A stretch of 64,000 nucleotides of DNA from Pelotomaculum isophthalicicum JI. GTDB taxonomy: Bacteria; Bacillota; Desulfotomaculia; Desulfotomaculales; Pelotomaculaceae. The notes under the pieces are model-generated. The model saw only the letters and a list, made by a program, of their open reading frames with translations, was not told the DNA's origin and searched no databases. The position numbers and the translations under genes were made by a program. The stretch is from assembly GCF_029478095.1 (NCBI RefSeq), contig NZ_JAKOAV010000012.1:29381-93380 (forward strand), read 5' to 3'. Shown here piece after piece: positions 16,843 through 25,977 of the stretch (the stretch's first letter is position 1; each line of letters starts with the position of its first letter).

Positions 16843-17917
16843 ATGATTTTCTTTTTTTCTTTTCTGTTTCCTGAACGTATATTACCGTTTCAACCGCTTG
16901 CCGGGCGAAATTAGTGACAACGGTAGTGTCGTAAGGAACGGGCGCGGCAATTTCTCCGGCATTTTTTGCCGCTATGTTGAATCTTTCATAAGGTTCCCGT
17001 TCGACTACCGGATTATCCGCCCATATCCTTAATGTACCGTACCGTTCGATGGATTTTATCAAAACCTGCATTTCAAGATTGGAAAACGACGGATAAACCG
17101 CTCTGGCTGCTTCTTCGGCACTGTGTTGTTTTAACCAAAGTTGGGCCTTGTATATTGCGTTTGTGAACCTTTGGATTGTTTCCGGATGAGATTCGATATA
17201 TCCGGGCAAGGCGGCGTAAGCTGTAATTGTCATATCCTCCCCCGCCGCACCCACCGAGGCGACCACCTGGCCGTAACCTTTCATTTCAGCGACGGTAGCC
17301 TCTGGTTCCAGCAACTGAAGGTAATTGCCCGTTCCGGCGCGAAAAGCGCCAACGCGCAATGTTTCAGGGATGTTGTGATAAATGGTCACCTGCCTGTAGG
17401 GAAGGATGCCGGCCTTTCTAAGAACATCTTCCAGCGCAATTTCTGAACTGTCGTTATGAGGACTGCCGATAATTGTTTTGTCTTTCATATCTAGCCAACG
17501 AAAATCGGAATCGTTTTTCCTGGCTAAAAGAAAGGACCCGTCCCGGCAGGCCATGGTGGCGAAGACTATTGGAGCAGTCTTTTCTCTTCCGGGATCGTCC
17601 GGGTTGAAGATTATTTTTTGCAAGCCGCAAAGAGCCACATCTGTTCTCTGGTCGGCCAAAGCGGCGCGGATGGCCTCAGGACTGGTCGTGGTTATTTTTA
17701 CATCCAGGTCTTGTTCTTTAAAAAAGCCCAAATTCAGGGCCAGGTATTGGGGCAGGAAATACGGCGACCTTACCGACTCCAATACCCGGATGGTGTGAAC
17801 CTCCTGTTTCGGGGCAGGTTTTTTAAGCACACTTTTATATAAGGTTAAAACAATTAATATGATCAGGAGGATGATTACAGCAATCTTGATAGAGAATACT
17901 GGACGCAAGTTTTTCAA
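16823..17917 (-). CDS. Membrane-anchored NMT1/SsuA-type substrate-binding protein
   Basis: 364 residues with an N-terminal membrane helix (about 10-27) and no lipobox cysteine, so it is probably anchored by an uncleaved helix. The body is a two-lobed periplasmic-binding fold of the nitrate/sulfonate/taurine (NMT1, SsuA/TauA) kind: FLPQYLALNLGFFKEQDLDVKI, a switch region GSPHND, and AAYAALPGYIESHPE. Such proteins feed ABC importers, but no permease or ATPase gene is nearby, so it is an orphan here. Ligand unknown. It is convergent with engB and divergent from valS. Confidence 0.85.
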   Translation of the reverse strand: MKNLRPVFSIKIAVIILLIILIVLTLYKSVLKKPAPKQEVHTIRVLESVRSPYFLPQYLALNLGFFKEQDLDVKITTTSPEAIRAALADQRTDVALCGLQKIIFNPDDPGREKTAPIVFATMACRDGSFLLARKNDSDFRWLDMKDKTIIGSPHNDSSEIALEDVLRKAGILPYRQVTIYHNIPETLRVGAFRAGTGNYLQLLEPEATVAEMKGYGQVVASVGAAGEDMTITAYAALPGYIESHPETIQRFTNAIYKAQLWLKQHSAEEAARAVYPSFSNLEMQVLIKSIERYGTLRIWADNPVVEREPYERFNIAAKNAGEIAAPVPYDTTVVTNFARQAVETVIYVQETEKKKRKSFMMFFQ

Positions 17918-17952
17918 CCCCCATCTTAACTTATTGTAACTACTCAGGTTAC

Positions 17953-18037
17953 AGGAATCAGTAGTCAGTATTCAGTAGTTAGAATAATAGAACGGATTAT
18001 CGTCTTGAAAATATTCTGACTCCTGAATTCTGACTAC
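17953..18037. repeat. Dispersed palindromic repeat, copy 1
   Basis: Left arm built of TCAGTAG / TCAGTAT units, a core close to GAACGGATTATCGTCTTG, and a right arm ATTCTGACTCCTGAATTCTGACTAC that is the reverse complement in style of the left arm. The same arms and core recur at 30293, 32507, 40876, 48851 and 59935. It lies between the divergent binding-protein gene and valS. Confidence 0.85.
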
Positions 18038-18160
18038 GTGAATAGCAATCATAAAATTTTTATTTTGGGGTAAGAGTTTTCATGCCATAAAAGCAATTAA
18101 ATATTTTTTGAAGGATTTTTGCCATTCCTGGAGAAAATATGCCATGGGGTTCGAATGATT

Positions 18161-18200
18161 CCTCCTCCGCTAAACAGGTGGAGGGGTTTTTGGTTTTTTT
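18161..18200 (+). terminator. Terminator-like hairpin in the valS leader
   Basis: CCTCC-T-CC pairs with GG-T-GGAGG around a TAAACA-type loop and is followed by TTTTTGGTTTTTTT. No plus-strand gene precedes it (the upstream gene is on the minus strand), so it is either an attenuator for valS or the end of an unseen small transcript. The T-box core (AGGGTGGNACCGCG) is not present. The remainder of 18038-18226 holds nothing else that I can identify. Confidence 0.6.
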
Positions 18201-18226
18201 AATATGGAGGTAAGGAGAGGTGCGCT

Positions 18227-20881
18227 TTGGCTAAAGCAGATATTCCTTCCACCTACGATCCACGTTCGGTGGAAGACCGGTGGTATCCCTACTGGGAAAA
18301 GGGCGGGTTTTTTCACGCCGGGGTTAACCCGGATCAGGAGCCTTTTTGTATTGTAATGCCCCCGCCCAATGTTACAGGGCAGTTACACATGGGACACGCC
18401 CTGGATTATACTTTACAGGACATCCTGACCAGGTGGCGGCGGATGCAGGGTTACAGTTCGCTTTGGGTGCCCGGTACGGATCACGCCGGTATCGCCACCC
18501 AGGCCAAGGTCGAAGAGCAATTGGCGAAGGAAGGAACAAACCGGTATGAACTGGGCAGGGAAGCGTTTTTAGAACGGGCTTGGGCCTGGAAAGAGCAGTA
18601 TGGCAGCCGGATCACCGCCCAATTAAGAAGACTGGGCGCCTCCTGCGACTGGCAGCGGGAACGGTTTACCATGGATGAAGGCTGCTCGGACGCAGTGCGG
18701 GAGGTCTTCATCAAACTTTTCGAGCGCGGTTTGATTTACCGCGATTACTACATTACCAACTGGTGTCCCAAATGTCACACCACCATATCCGATATCGAAG
18801 TGGAGCATATAGAAAAACCCGGGCATTTTTGGTATCTGAAATATCCTTTTAAAGACGGGGAAGGGCATGTTATTGTCGCGACAACCCGGCCTGAAACGAT
18901 GCTTGGTGACACGGCCGTGGCGGTGCACCCGGATGACGAGCGCTATACCGGCTTGATTGGAAAAATGCTTGTTTTGCCCCTGGTCGGGCGGGAGATGCCG
19001 CTCATCGCCGACGAGTATGTGGACCCTTCCTTCGGCACAGGGGCGGTTAAAATCACCCCGGCCCACGATCCCAACGACTTTGAGGTGGGGCACCGGCATG
19101 GTCTGGAGCAGATCATAGTAATTGATAAAGAGGGCAAGATGAGCGCGGAAGCGGGCCCGCGTTACCAGGGGCTGGACCGCTATGACTGCCGCAAAAAAAT
19201 CGTGCGCGACCTGGAGGCGGGCGGTTACCTTCTGAAAACTGAAGACTTGTCCCATGGTGTAGGCCACTGTTACCGCTGCAACACGGTTATTGAGCCGATG
19301 CTTTCCCGCCAGTGGTTCGTAAAAATGAAACCGCTGGCTGAACAGGCTATCACCGCGGCAAAAGCGGGAGATGTCCGCTTCATCCCGGAGCGGTTCACCA
19401 AAGTGTACCTTGGCTGGATGGAAAATATCCGCGACTGGTGCATATCCCGCCAGCTTTGGTGGGGCCATCGCATACCGGTATGGTACTGCAAGGATTGTGA
19501 TGAAATGATCGCGTCCAAAGAGCCGGTGTCACAGTGCCCTAAATGCGGCGGAACGGACTTAGAACAAGATCCCGATGTGCTGGATACCTGGTTTTCCTCC
19601 GCCCTGTGGCCTTTTTCAACCTTGGGTTGGCCAAAGCAAACAATTGAACTTGCTTATTATTATCCCACCTCCGTCCTTGTGACGGGGCGTGATATTATCT
19701 TTTTCTGGGTTGCCCGGATGATCTTCTCGGGTTTGGCCTTTATGAACGACGTCCCGTTCAGGGTAGTGTCCATTCACGGGATGGTTCTGGACGCCCTTGG
19801 GCGAAAGATGAGCAAATCCCTGGGCAACGGGGTGGACCCGATTGATGTCATCGAATCGCACGGCGCGGACAGTCTGCGTTTTATGCTGGTGACCAGCAAT
19901 ACCCCGGGCAATGACCTGCGTTTTAACTTTGAGAAGCTGGACGGGGCGCGTAATTTTGCCAATAAACTATGGAACGCATCAAGGTTTGTTTTGATGAACC
20001 TGGAGGATTATGAGCCGGGCGAGCGGCATGGCCAGTATACATTGGCTGACCGGTGGATCATCAGCCGTTATCAGAACCTGACAGAAGAAGTTACCCGGTT
20101 GCTTGAATCATATGAGCTGGGAGAGGCTGCCAGAGTCCTTTATGAGTTTATCTGGAACGAGTTTTGCGACTGGTATATCGAACTGGCCAAACCCAGACTT
20201 TACGGAAAAACTACCCCGCAGGACCGCTATACGGCGCAGAGTGTGTTGACAGCCGTGCTTAAAGGCACGTTGGAACTGCTCCATCCGTTTATGCCGTTTA
20301 TTACTGAGGAAATATGGCAGCATTTGCCCGGCAAAGGATTGACGATAATGCGCGCGTCCTGGCCGGTTGCCAGGAAAGAACTGAGTGATCCGGAAGCGGA
20401 GCGTCAGATGGGAATGTTGATGGAGGTAACAAAGGCTGTCAGACATATCCGCAGTGAAATGAACGTCCCGCCCGGCAAACAGGTAGAAGCCTTTCTGGAG
20501 GTTCCCCAGAACGCGTCTAGAGAAGTTTTGGAACGGGGAACAGGATATGTTCAAAGCCTGGCAAACGCAAAAGTAGCTATTTATGATGCGTTGCCGGAGA
20601 AACCGGAACAGGCTGCTCACGCTGTAACCCGTGGCGTGGAAGTATTTGTCCCGCTAAAGGGCTTGATCGATATTGAGCAGGAAGCCGCCCGGTTGCGTAA
20701 AGAACTTGCGGGATTGGAAAAAGACCTGGCAAGGGTTAAGGGCAAGTTGAATAACCAGGGCTTTTTGAGTAAGGCGCCGGCCGACGTGATTGAGAAGGAA
20801 AGGAAAAAGGAAGATGAATTAACCGGCAAACAGACAGCCATCAGGGAGAGGTTGTCCATGCTGGTTGGGAAAAATGAATAA
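18227..20881 (+). CDS. valS: Valyl-tRNA synthetase
   Basis: Class Ia synthetase of 884 residues that charges tRNA-Val. The ATP-binding HIGH-type motif is HMGH (54-57) in NVTGQLHMGHALD, and KMSKS lies at 527-531. Between them is the CP1 editing domain (TTRPETMLGDTAVAVHP). Cysteine pairs such as CPKC and CKDC...CPKCG could bind zinc. The C-terminal 70 residues form the coiled coil typical of ValRS (AARLRKELAGLEKDLARVKGKL). Start TTG 18227 follows GGAGGTAAGGAG. folC follows almost directly. Confidence 0.98.
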   Translation: MAKADIPSTYDPRSVEDRWYPYWEKGGFFHAGVNPDQEPFCIVMPPPNVTGQLHMGHALDYTLQDILTRWRRMQGYSSLWVPGTDHAGIATQAKVEEQLAKEGTNRYELGREAFLERAWAWKEQYGSRITAQLRRLGASCDWQRERFTMDEGCSDAVREVFIKLFERGLIYRDYYITNWCPKCHTTISDIEVEHIEKPGHFWYLKYPFKDGEGHVIVATTRPETMLGDTAVAVHPDDERYTGLIGKMLVLPLVGREMPLIADEYVDPSFGTGAVKITPAHDPNDFEVGHRHGLEQIIVIDKEGKMSAEAGPRYQGLDRYDCRKKIVRDLEAGGYLLKTEDLSHGVGHCYRCNTVIEPMLSRQWFVKMKPLAEQAITAAKAGDVRFIPERFTKVYLGWMENIRDWCISRQLWWGHRIPVWYCKDCDEMIASKEPVSQCPKCGGTDLEQDPDVLDTWFSSALWPFSTLGWPKQTIELAYYYPTSVLVTGRDIIFFWVARMIFSGLAFMNDVPFRVVSIHGMVLDALGRKMSKSLGNGVDPIDVIESHGADSLRFMLVTSNTPGNDLRFNFEKLDGARNFANKLWNASRFVLMNLEDYEPGERHGQYTLADRWIISRYQNLTEEVTRLLESYELGEAARVLYEFIWNEFCDWYIELAKPRLYGKTTPQDRYTAQSVLTAVLKGTLELLHPFMPFITEEIWQHLPGKGLTIMRASWPVARKELSDPEAERQMGMLMEVTKAVRHIRSEMNVPPGKQVEAFLEVPQNASREVLERGTGYVQSLANAKVAIYDALPEKPEQAAHAVTRGVEVFVPLKGLIDIEQEAARLRKELAGLEKDLARVKGKLNNQGFLSKAPADVIEKERKKEDELTGKQTAIRERLSMLVGKNE

Positions 20882-20884
20882 TTA

Positions 20885-22192
20885 TTGCGCCGGAGGCGGA
20901 TTATTCTGGACTACAAAGAAGCGTTGGAGTACCTCGCCAACCTGACCAAATTTGGCGTTAACTTTGGTTTGGGACGTGTCGAAGAACTATTAAACCGGTT
21001 AGGCAACCCGCATAAGTCTTTAAAAATAGCGCATATCGGCGGGACAAACGGTAAAGGTTCCACTACCGCCATGCTGGCAAATATATTGCAGTCGGCCGGA
21101 TACCGGGTGGGAACATTCACTTCGCCCCACTTGCATTCCTATTGTGAGCGGTTCCGGATCAACGGTAAAAAAATCGGCGAAAGCCGGATAGCCGGTTTGA
21201 TCGCGGAGCTCCAGCCGCATTTGGAGGCAATGGTGTCGGAAGGCTTTGAACACCCTACTGAATTTGAAGTATCCACAGCCCTCGCGTTTCAATATTTCTA
21301 CCGGGAAAAAGTTGATTTTCTGGTGCTTGAAGTGGGTATGGGAGGGGCAGTTGATTCTACGAATGTAATTACACCGGTACTTTCCGTCATTACCAATGTG
21401 AGCATAGACCATACGGATTACTTGGGGAAATCGATTAGAGAAATCGCCGGGGTTAAGTCCGGTATCATTAAACCAGGTGTTCCGACAGTGACGGCGGCTG
21501 CTGGAGAGGCACTGGCAGTGCTCTCGGAGACATGCCGGGAGAGAGGCTCCCCGCTGACGCTGGCAGGACGCGACATTACCTGGAAGCATCAGTCCACATC
21601 CCTCGCCGGACAGCAGTTTTCGGTTCAGGGACGCCGGTATTTATACGAGAATCTGTGGTTGCCCCTGATTGGCAGACACCAGCAAATTAACGCTGTTTGT
21701 GCAATAGCGGCGGTGGAAATACTGATTGACCAGGGCTTGACAGTAAACGACAGGAACGTGCGGGACGGTCTCGCGGCCACGTGCTGGCCGGCTAGACTGG
21801 AAATTATGCGCAGGGAACCGTACGTGCTGATTGACGGGGCGCATAACTTTGCAGGCGCCCGGAGCCTTCGCCAGGCGTTGGAAGATTATTTTCCGGATAA
21901 AAAAGTTGTTCTGGTTATCGGCATGCTGGAAGACAAGGAGCGAGCCAAGGTAGTGTCGGAACTGGCCCCGGCGGCAAGGGCGGTCGTCGTGACCAGACCG
22001 GACAACCCGCGAGCCGGGAATTGGCGGGAGATGGCCGTGGAAGCGCGTCGTTTCACCCCGGATGTTTATCTGGCGGAAGAAATCGAGGGTGCTTTAAATA
22101 AAGCGCTTTCAATAGCCGGGCCCGACGAGTTGATATGTGTCACCGGATCGTTTTATATGGTGGCGGAGGTTCGGGAATTGCTATTAAAATAA
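20885..22192 (+). CDS. folC: Folylpolyglutamate synthase / dihydrofolate synthase
   Basis: Mur-ligase family enzyme that adds glutamates to folates. The ATP site is GGTNGKGST, followed by TSPHLHSYCERF; FLVLEVGMGG and the IDGAHN motif of the C-terminal domain are present. It has about 430 residues, as usual. The first standard in-frame start is TTG 20885, but the GGAGG at 20892-20896 lies after it. Homologues typically begin M-x-Y-x-E-A-L, which aligns with CTG 20906. A CTG start is therefore likely. It directly follows valS, as in many Firmicutes. Confidence 0.95.
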   Translation: MRRRRIILDYKEALEYLANLTKFGVNFGLGRVEELLNRLGNPHKSLKIAHIGGTNGKGSTTAMLANILQSAGYRVGTFTSPHLHSYCERFRINGKKIGESRIAGLIAELQPHLEAMVSEGFEHPTEFEVSTALAFQYFYREKVDFLVLEVGMGGAVDSTNVITPVLSVITNVSIDHTDYLGKSIREIAGVKSGIIKPGVPTVTAAAGEALAVLSETCRERGSPLTLAGRDITWKHQSTSLAGQQFSVQGRRYLYENLWLPLIGRHQQINAVCAIAAVEILIDQGLTVNDRNVRDGLAATCWPARLEIMRREPYVLIDGAHNFAGARSLRQALEDYFPDKKVVLVIGMLEDKERAKVVSELAPAARAVVVTRPDNPRAGNWREMAVEARRFTPDVYLAEEIEGALNKALSIAGPDELICVTGSFYMVAEVRELLLK

Positions 22193-22350
22193 GGCGGTTG
22201 GTGTCAATGAATTGCCCCTGGACAGTGTGGTGGAGATAGAAATGATTGTACAGGTAAAAGAACCTTAAAGAATTCGTTTAGCCTGTTGGTAAGTATCGCT
22301 TCTGCCTTGATTTACGAAAAATAACATTTTTTTAATATTTTCGTCAAACC

Positions 22351-22379
22351 TTGTCATCAAATATTTAAAATGATAAACT
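22351..22379 (+). promoter_or_regulatory. Sigma-A promoter candidate for the DUF4321-maf-radC group
   Basis: TTGTCA (22351-22356), 17 bases, TAAACT (22374-22379), about 50 bases before the ATG at 22428. The interval 22193-22427 holds no gene that I can support. Confidence 0.6.
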
Positions 22380-22427
22380 GTTAAATAGTGCATGTGCTTG
22401 TTTCTTTAGTTAGCCGGGGGATGTTTT

Positions 22428-22685
22428 ATGGCAAAAGGTTTTAAAAACTACAGCAATGTTTGGGTTTTAGTACTGCTCCTGCTGGTTGGCGGATTGACCG
22501 GGAGCGCTATCGGGAACGCCCTGGCCCCGTTTTTGCCCTGGTTGAAAGCTACCTCAACCATAGGTTTAAAGCCATTTACGCTGGACTTGCAGTTTTTTAA
22601 CCTGACCTTTGGTTTTACTTTTGCATTAAGTCCACTAACAGCATTGGGACTTTTACTGGGTTATTTTATTTACAGGCGGGTGTGA
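22428..22685 (+). CDS. Small membrane protein, DUF4321 type
   Basis: 85 residues with two membrane helices (about 10-30 and 60-82) around a short hydrophilic loop, ending in FIYRRV. It resembles the DUF4321 proteins that precede maf in related Firmicutes. Function unknown. ATG 22428 follows GCCGGGGGATG. The stop codon lies five bases before the apparent beginning of maf, so the two are closely coupled. Confidence 0.85.
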   Translation: MAKGFKNYSNVWVLVLLLLVGGLTGSAIGNALAPFLPWLKATSTIGLKPFTLDLQFFNLTFGFTFALSPLTALGLLLGYFIYRRV

Positions 22686-22689
22686 AACA

Positions 22690-23265
22690 ATAAAAGAAAT
22701 AATTCTCGCGTCTTCCTCTCCGCGCCGTTCGGCCTTATTGGAACAAATTGGTTTGAATTTCCGGGTTATCGTATGTGATCTGGAAGAACATACTCCACCG
22801 GGGCTGCAACCTTTTGAAGTTGTTGAACGCCTCGCTGCCAGGAAGGCCATGTTTGTAGCGGATAGATTGACGGAGGGGATTGTCATCGGGGCCGATACCG
22901 TGGTGGTATGGCGCGGGCAATTGCTTGGCAAGCCGTCCTGTGAGCAAGATGCCGTAGAGATGTTGAAACGCTTGCAGGGCAGCGCACACGAAGTATTTAC
23001 CGGGGTTGCGCTGGTAGATGCCGGCAACAATAAAGTTGAAGTGAGCCATGAGAAAACCCGGGTAATATTCAGGCCGCTGGACGAGGAAGAGATCCGGCGG
23101 TACGTCTCCACCGGCGAGCCGTCGGATAAAGCCGGCTCTTACGGTGCTCAGGGGATTGGCGCGATTTTTATTGAACGCATTGAAGGATCTTATACAAATA
23201 TTGTCGGTCTCCCTATGTCCAAGCTTTCCCTGATGCTAAAAAAATTTGGCTATGATATTCTGTAA
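22690..23265 (+). CDS. maf: Maf-family nucleotide pyrophosphatase; no standard start codon
   Basis: Maf proteins hydrolyse non-canonical or modified nucleoside triphosphates (dTTP/UTP and others) and are linked to septum control. The N-terminal signature SSSPRR lies at about 22711-22728, and IGADTVVVWRGQLLGKP, the SGEPSDKAGSYGAQG segment and IEGSYTNIVGLP follow. The first standard in-frame start (TTG 22738) would remove the conserved SSSPRR motif. Alignment to M-K-K-I-I-L-A-type N-termini places the start at ATA 22690 (191 residues, normal length). A GTG at 22682 overlapping the previous stop would fit if one base were missing in the A-rich stretch after it. Either a rare ATA start or a one-base frameshift is implied. 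Confidence 0.88.
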   Translation: MKEIILASSSPRRSALLEQIGLNFRVIVCDLEEHTPPGLQPFEVVERLAARKAMFVADRLTEGIVIGADTVVVWRGQLLGKPSCEQDAVEMLKRLQGSAHEVFTGVALVDAGNNKVEVSHEKTRVIFRPLDEEEIRRYVSTGEPSDKAGSYGAQGIGAIFIERIEGSYTNIVGLPMSKLSLMLKKFGYDIL

Positions 23266-23292
23266 CCAAGGTTTCTGTTAGGAGATGGACCT

Positions 23293-23988
23293 TTGGCTTT
23301 ATCAGGCGATCGTCCAACTATTAAGGAACTTCCGGCAGAAATGCGACCCCGGGAAAGATTATTGAAAGAAGGGGCCGGAGCGCTGTCGGAAATAGAACTT
23401 TTGGCTATTCTTTTAGGAACCGGTTCTCCTGAAAATACTGTGCTGGAGTTAGCTTCCTTGATTTTGACGCGCTTTAGAAGTCTCCGCTTGCTGGTAGATG
23501 CCACGATTGAAGAACTGAGCGAGATTAAAGGCGTTGGGCTAGCTAAAGCAAGCCAGGTAAAGGCGGCGCTGGAACTGGCCAGGAGGCTGTCCCGTTTTAC
23601 CAGCCAGCCCCGTCCGGTGATTAAATCACCCGCAGATGCAGCCGGGTTGGTAATGGAGGAGATGCGCCATCTTGATAGGGAGCATTTCAGGGCCTTGCTG
23701 CTAAACACCAGAAATCAGGTTGTTGCTAACGACGAGGTGTCGATTGGCACACTAAATACTTCCAGTGTGCATCCTAGGGAACTTTTCCGCAATGCGATTA
23801 AAAGAAGCGCCGCGTCGTTGGTTTTGGTCCACAACCACCCCAGCGGCGACGCCACTCCCAGCAAAGAGGACCTGGATGTAACCAGAAGACTTTGTGAGGC
23901 CGGGAGAATCATTGGCATTGAAGTCTTGGATCATATTATTATCGGCGATAACAAATTCACCAGCTTTAAGGCAGAAGGGCTTATTTGA
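23293..23988 (+). CDS. radC: RadC family protein (JAB1/MPN metalloenzyme fold)
   Basis: 231 residues. An N-terminal helix-hairpin-helix segment (LSEIKGVGLAKASQVKAAL, about 77-95) is followed by a JAB/MPN domain with the metal site E...HNHPSGDATPS...D. The family is named RadC, but a DNA-repair role is not established. TTG 23293 follows TTAGGAG. It sits between maf and mreB, a standard order in Firmicutes. Confidence 0.95.
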   Translation: MALSGDRPTIKELPAEMRPRERLLKEGAGALSEIELLAILLGTGSPENTVLELASLILTRFRSLRLLVDATIEELSEIKGVGLAKASQVKAALELARRLSRFTSQPRPVIKSPADAAGLVMEEMRHLDREHFRALLLNTRNQVVANDEVSIGTLNTSSVHPRELFRNAIKRSAASLVLVHNHPSGDATPSKEDLDVTRRLCEAGRIIGIEVLDHIIIGDNKFTSFKAEGLI

Positions 23989-24027
23989 TTTTTAGATTTT
24001 GCATTATACGCAGAAAGGGGCCGGGAA

Positions 24028-25059
24028 ATGCGCGTCGGTCTGTTTTCAAAAGACATGGGTATGGATTTGGGTACAGCCAACTCCCTCGTATATGTCAAAG
24101 GAAAGGGTATAGTTATCCGTGAGCCTTCGGTAGTAGCGATCCAGAAGGATACGGGTCAGGTGCTTGCGGTCGGGGAAGACGCCAAGAGAATGATTGGCCG
24201 TACTCCGGGGAATATCGTGGCGATTCGTCCGATGAAAGATGGAGTTATAGCTGATTTCGACGTTACTCAAAGCATGATTAAATACTTTATCAATAAATCT
24301 CTGAGAAACCGTACTTTTTTGGTCCGGCCGCGAGTGGTTGTAGGCGTTCCATCCGGGGTTACCGCGGTGGAAGAAAGGGCGGTGCGTGAAGCGGCGCTTC
24401 AGGCGGGAGCCAGGGAGGCTTATCTGATTGAAGAACCGATGGCGGCGGCTATCGGGGCGGGATTGCCTGTTCACGAGCCGACCGGCAATATGATTGTCGA
24501 TATAGGCGGGGGTACTACGGAAGTAGCTGTAATATCCCTCGGCGGCATTGTTACCAGCCGCTCGATCAGGATAGCCAGCGACGAGATGGACGAGGCCATT
24601 ATCAACCACGTTAAGCGCACCTATAATTTGTTAATCGGAGAGCGCACGGCTGAGTTGATTAAAATTCAAATCGGCACGGCTTATCCGCTTTCGACGCTAG
24701 AGACAGAAGAAGTCAGGGGGCGTGATTTAGTCACGGGGTTGCCTAAAACTGTGAATATAACCTCTGAAGAAATCTACAAAGCCCTTTCTGAACCCGTAAC
24801 GAGTATCATTGAGGCTATTAAGGCCACGCTTGAACAAACCCCGCCGGAACTGGCGGCGGACATCATGGACCGGGGTATTGTCATGGCTGGTGGCGGGTCA
24901 TTGTTAAGAGGTCTTGACCGGCTGGTTATTGAGGAGACCGGGATGCCGGTGCATCTGGCGGACGAGCCGTTGCTGGCCGTCGCTTATGGCGCCGGCCGGG
25001 TGCTTGAGAATATTGATGTGTTGCGCAAAGTATTAATTCAGCCCAAAAAATTGGCTTAA
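24028..25059 (+). CDS. mreB: Rod shape-determining protein MreB
   Basis: Actin-like ATPase of 343 residues that organises lateral wall synthesis. The phosphate-1 loop is [15 protein letters not shown], followed by [16 protein letters not shown]; phosphate-2 is [14 protein letters not shown] and the adenosine motif is [15 protein letters not shown] 24028 has AAAGGGGCC upstream. It opens mreB-mreC-mreD-pbp2, all co-oriented and closely spaced. Confidence 0.98.
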   Translation: MRVGLFSKDMGMDLGTANSLVYVKGKGIVIREPSVVAIQKDTGQVLAVGEDAKRMIGRTPGNIVAIRPMKDGVIADFDVTQSMIKYFINKSLRNRTFLVRPRVVVGVPSGVTAVEERAVREAALQAGAREAYLIEEPMAAAIGAGLPVHEPTGNMIVDIGGGTTEVAVISLGGIVTSRSIRIASDEMDEAIINHVKRTYNLLIGERTAELIKIQIGTAYPLSTLETEEVRGRDLVTGLPKTVNITSEEIYKALSEPVTSIIEAIKATLEQTPPELAADIMDRGIVMAGGGSLLRGLDRLVIEETGMPVHLADEPLLAVAYGAGRVLENIDVLRKVLIQPKKLA

Positions 25060-25119
25060 GGCAGTTTCCGTACCTGATTATCAATATCCGGAATCATTAA
25101 AGCAGGGAGTGAATGATGG

Positions 25120-25947
25120 GTGCGTTGGGTAACTGCCAGGCGGCTATTGTTACTTGCGGCCTTGGTGGCGGCCGCCCTGGTGGCCATGCGTATTACGGTA
25201 CCGGAGCGAACCCGGCTGACACCCCTGGAATTCAAGTTCAGGGATGCTATAGCACCGGTACAGACTGGTTTAACTTGGTTGGGCAAACAGGCGAGTCATA
25301 TGTTATCTTTCCCAATTTCCATGTATAGGGCGGGAGAGCGCAACCAGGCTCTGGAAGAGGAAGTAGACCGCCTGCAAAGCCAGATAATCCAGTTGAACGA
25401 GTATAAGTTGGAAAATGAGCGTTTAACCAGTTTGCTTAGTTATAAGCAAGTGATGGCTAAGACATATAATCTGGTCGCCGCGTCTGTCGTCGGCAGAGAT
25501 CCGAGCAACTGGTTCGGTACCATAACCTTGAACAGAGGAACCAATGACGGTGTCAAGGAAAACATGACTGTCCTAACACCGGAAGGACTGGTAGGGCGGG
25601 TTATATCCGTTTCCTCCTCTACCTGTGATGTTCTTCTGATTACCGACCCGCGCAGCGGGGTGGGTTCGTTAATTCAGGATACGCGTACTTCCGGTATTGT
25701 TGAAGGGACAACCACCAGTTCAGGTATGACCAGGATGATTCATATCCCCAACAGCGCGACGGTGGAAGCAGGCCAGGCGGTGATTACCTCAGGGCTCGGG
25801 AGCATTTTCCCAAAAAACATACCTGTGGGGAGAATAACCGATATCCGGAGTGAACCATCCGGTATGTTCAATAGCGCCGATATTCAACCATTTGCCGATT
25901 TAAGCCGGCTGGAGGAAGTACTGATAATTATCAGCAGGTATCCTTAA
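25120..25947 (+). CDS. mreC: Rod shape-determining protein MreC
   Basis: 275 residues: one N-terminal membrane helix (about 7-23), a coiled coil at about 65-105 (EEEVDRLQSQIIQLNEYKLENERL), and the beta-barrel core (VVGRDPSNWFGTITLNRGTNDGV, then ITDPRSGVGSLIQ). It links MreB and MreD to extracellular wall synthases. The start is GTG 25120, placed behind GGGAGTG. Another frame over the same DNA from 25113 is a shadow. Confidence 0.95.
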   Translation: MRWVTARRLLLLAALVAAALVAMRITVPERTRLTPLEFKFRDAIAPVQTGLTWLGKQASHMLSFPISMYRAGERNQALEEEVDRLQSQIIQLNEYKLENERLTSLLSYKQVMAKTYNLVAASVVGRDPSNWFGTITLNRGTNDGVKENMTVLTPEGLVGRVISVSSSTCDVLLITDPRSGVGSLIQDTRTSGIVEGTTTSSGMTRMIHIPNSATVEAGQAVITSGLGSIFPKNIPVGRITDIRSEPSGMFNSADIQPFADLSRLEEVLIIISRYP

Positions 25948-25977
25948 AGCCTGGATCGCTGTGGGGAGGTTATAACA

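Noticed and set aside
22206..22268. Short frame after folC resembling a protein C-terminus
   Set aside because: About 20 codons with no start codon or ribosome site; too short to support.
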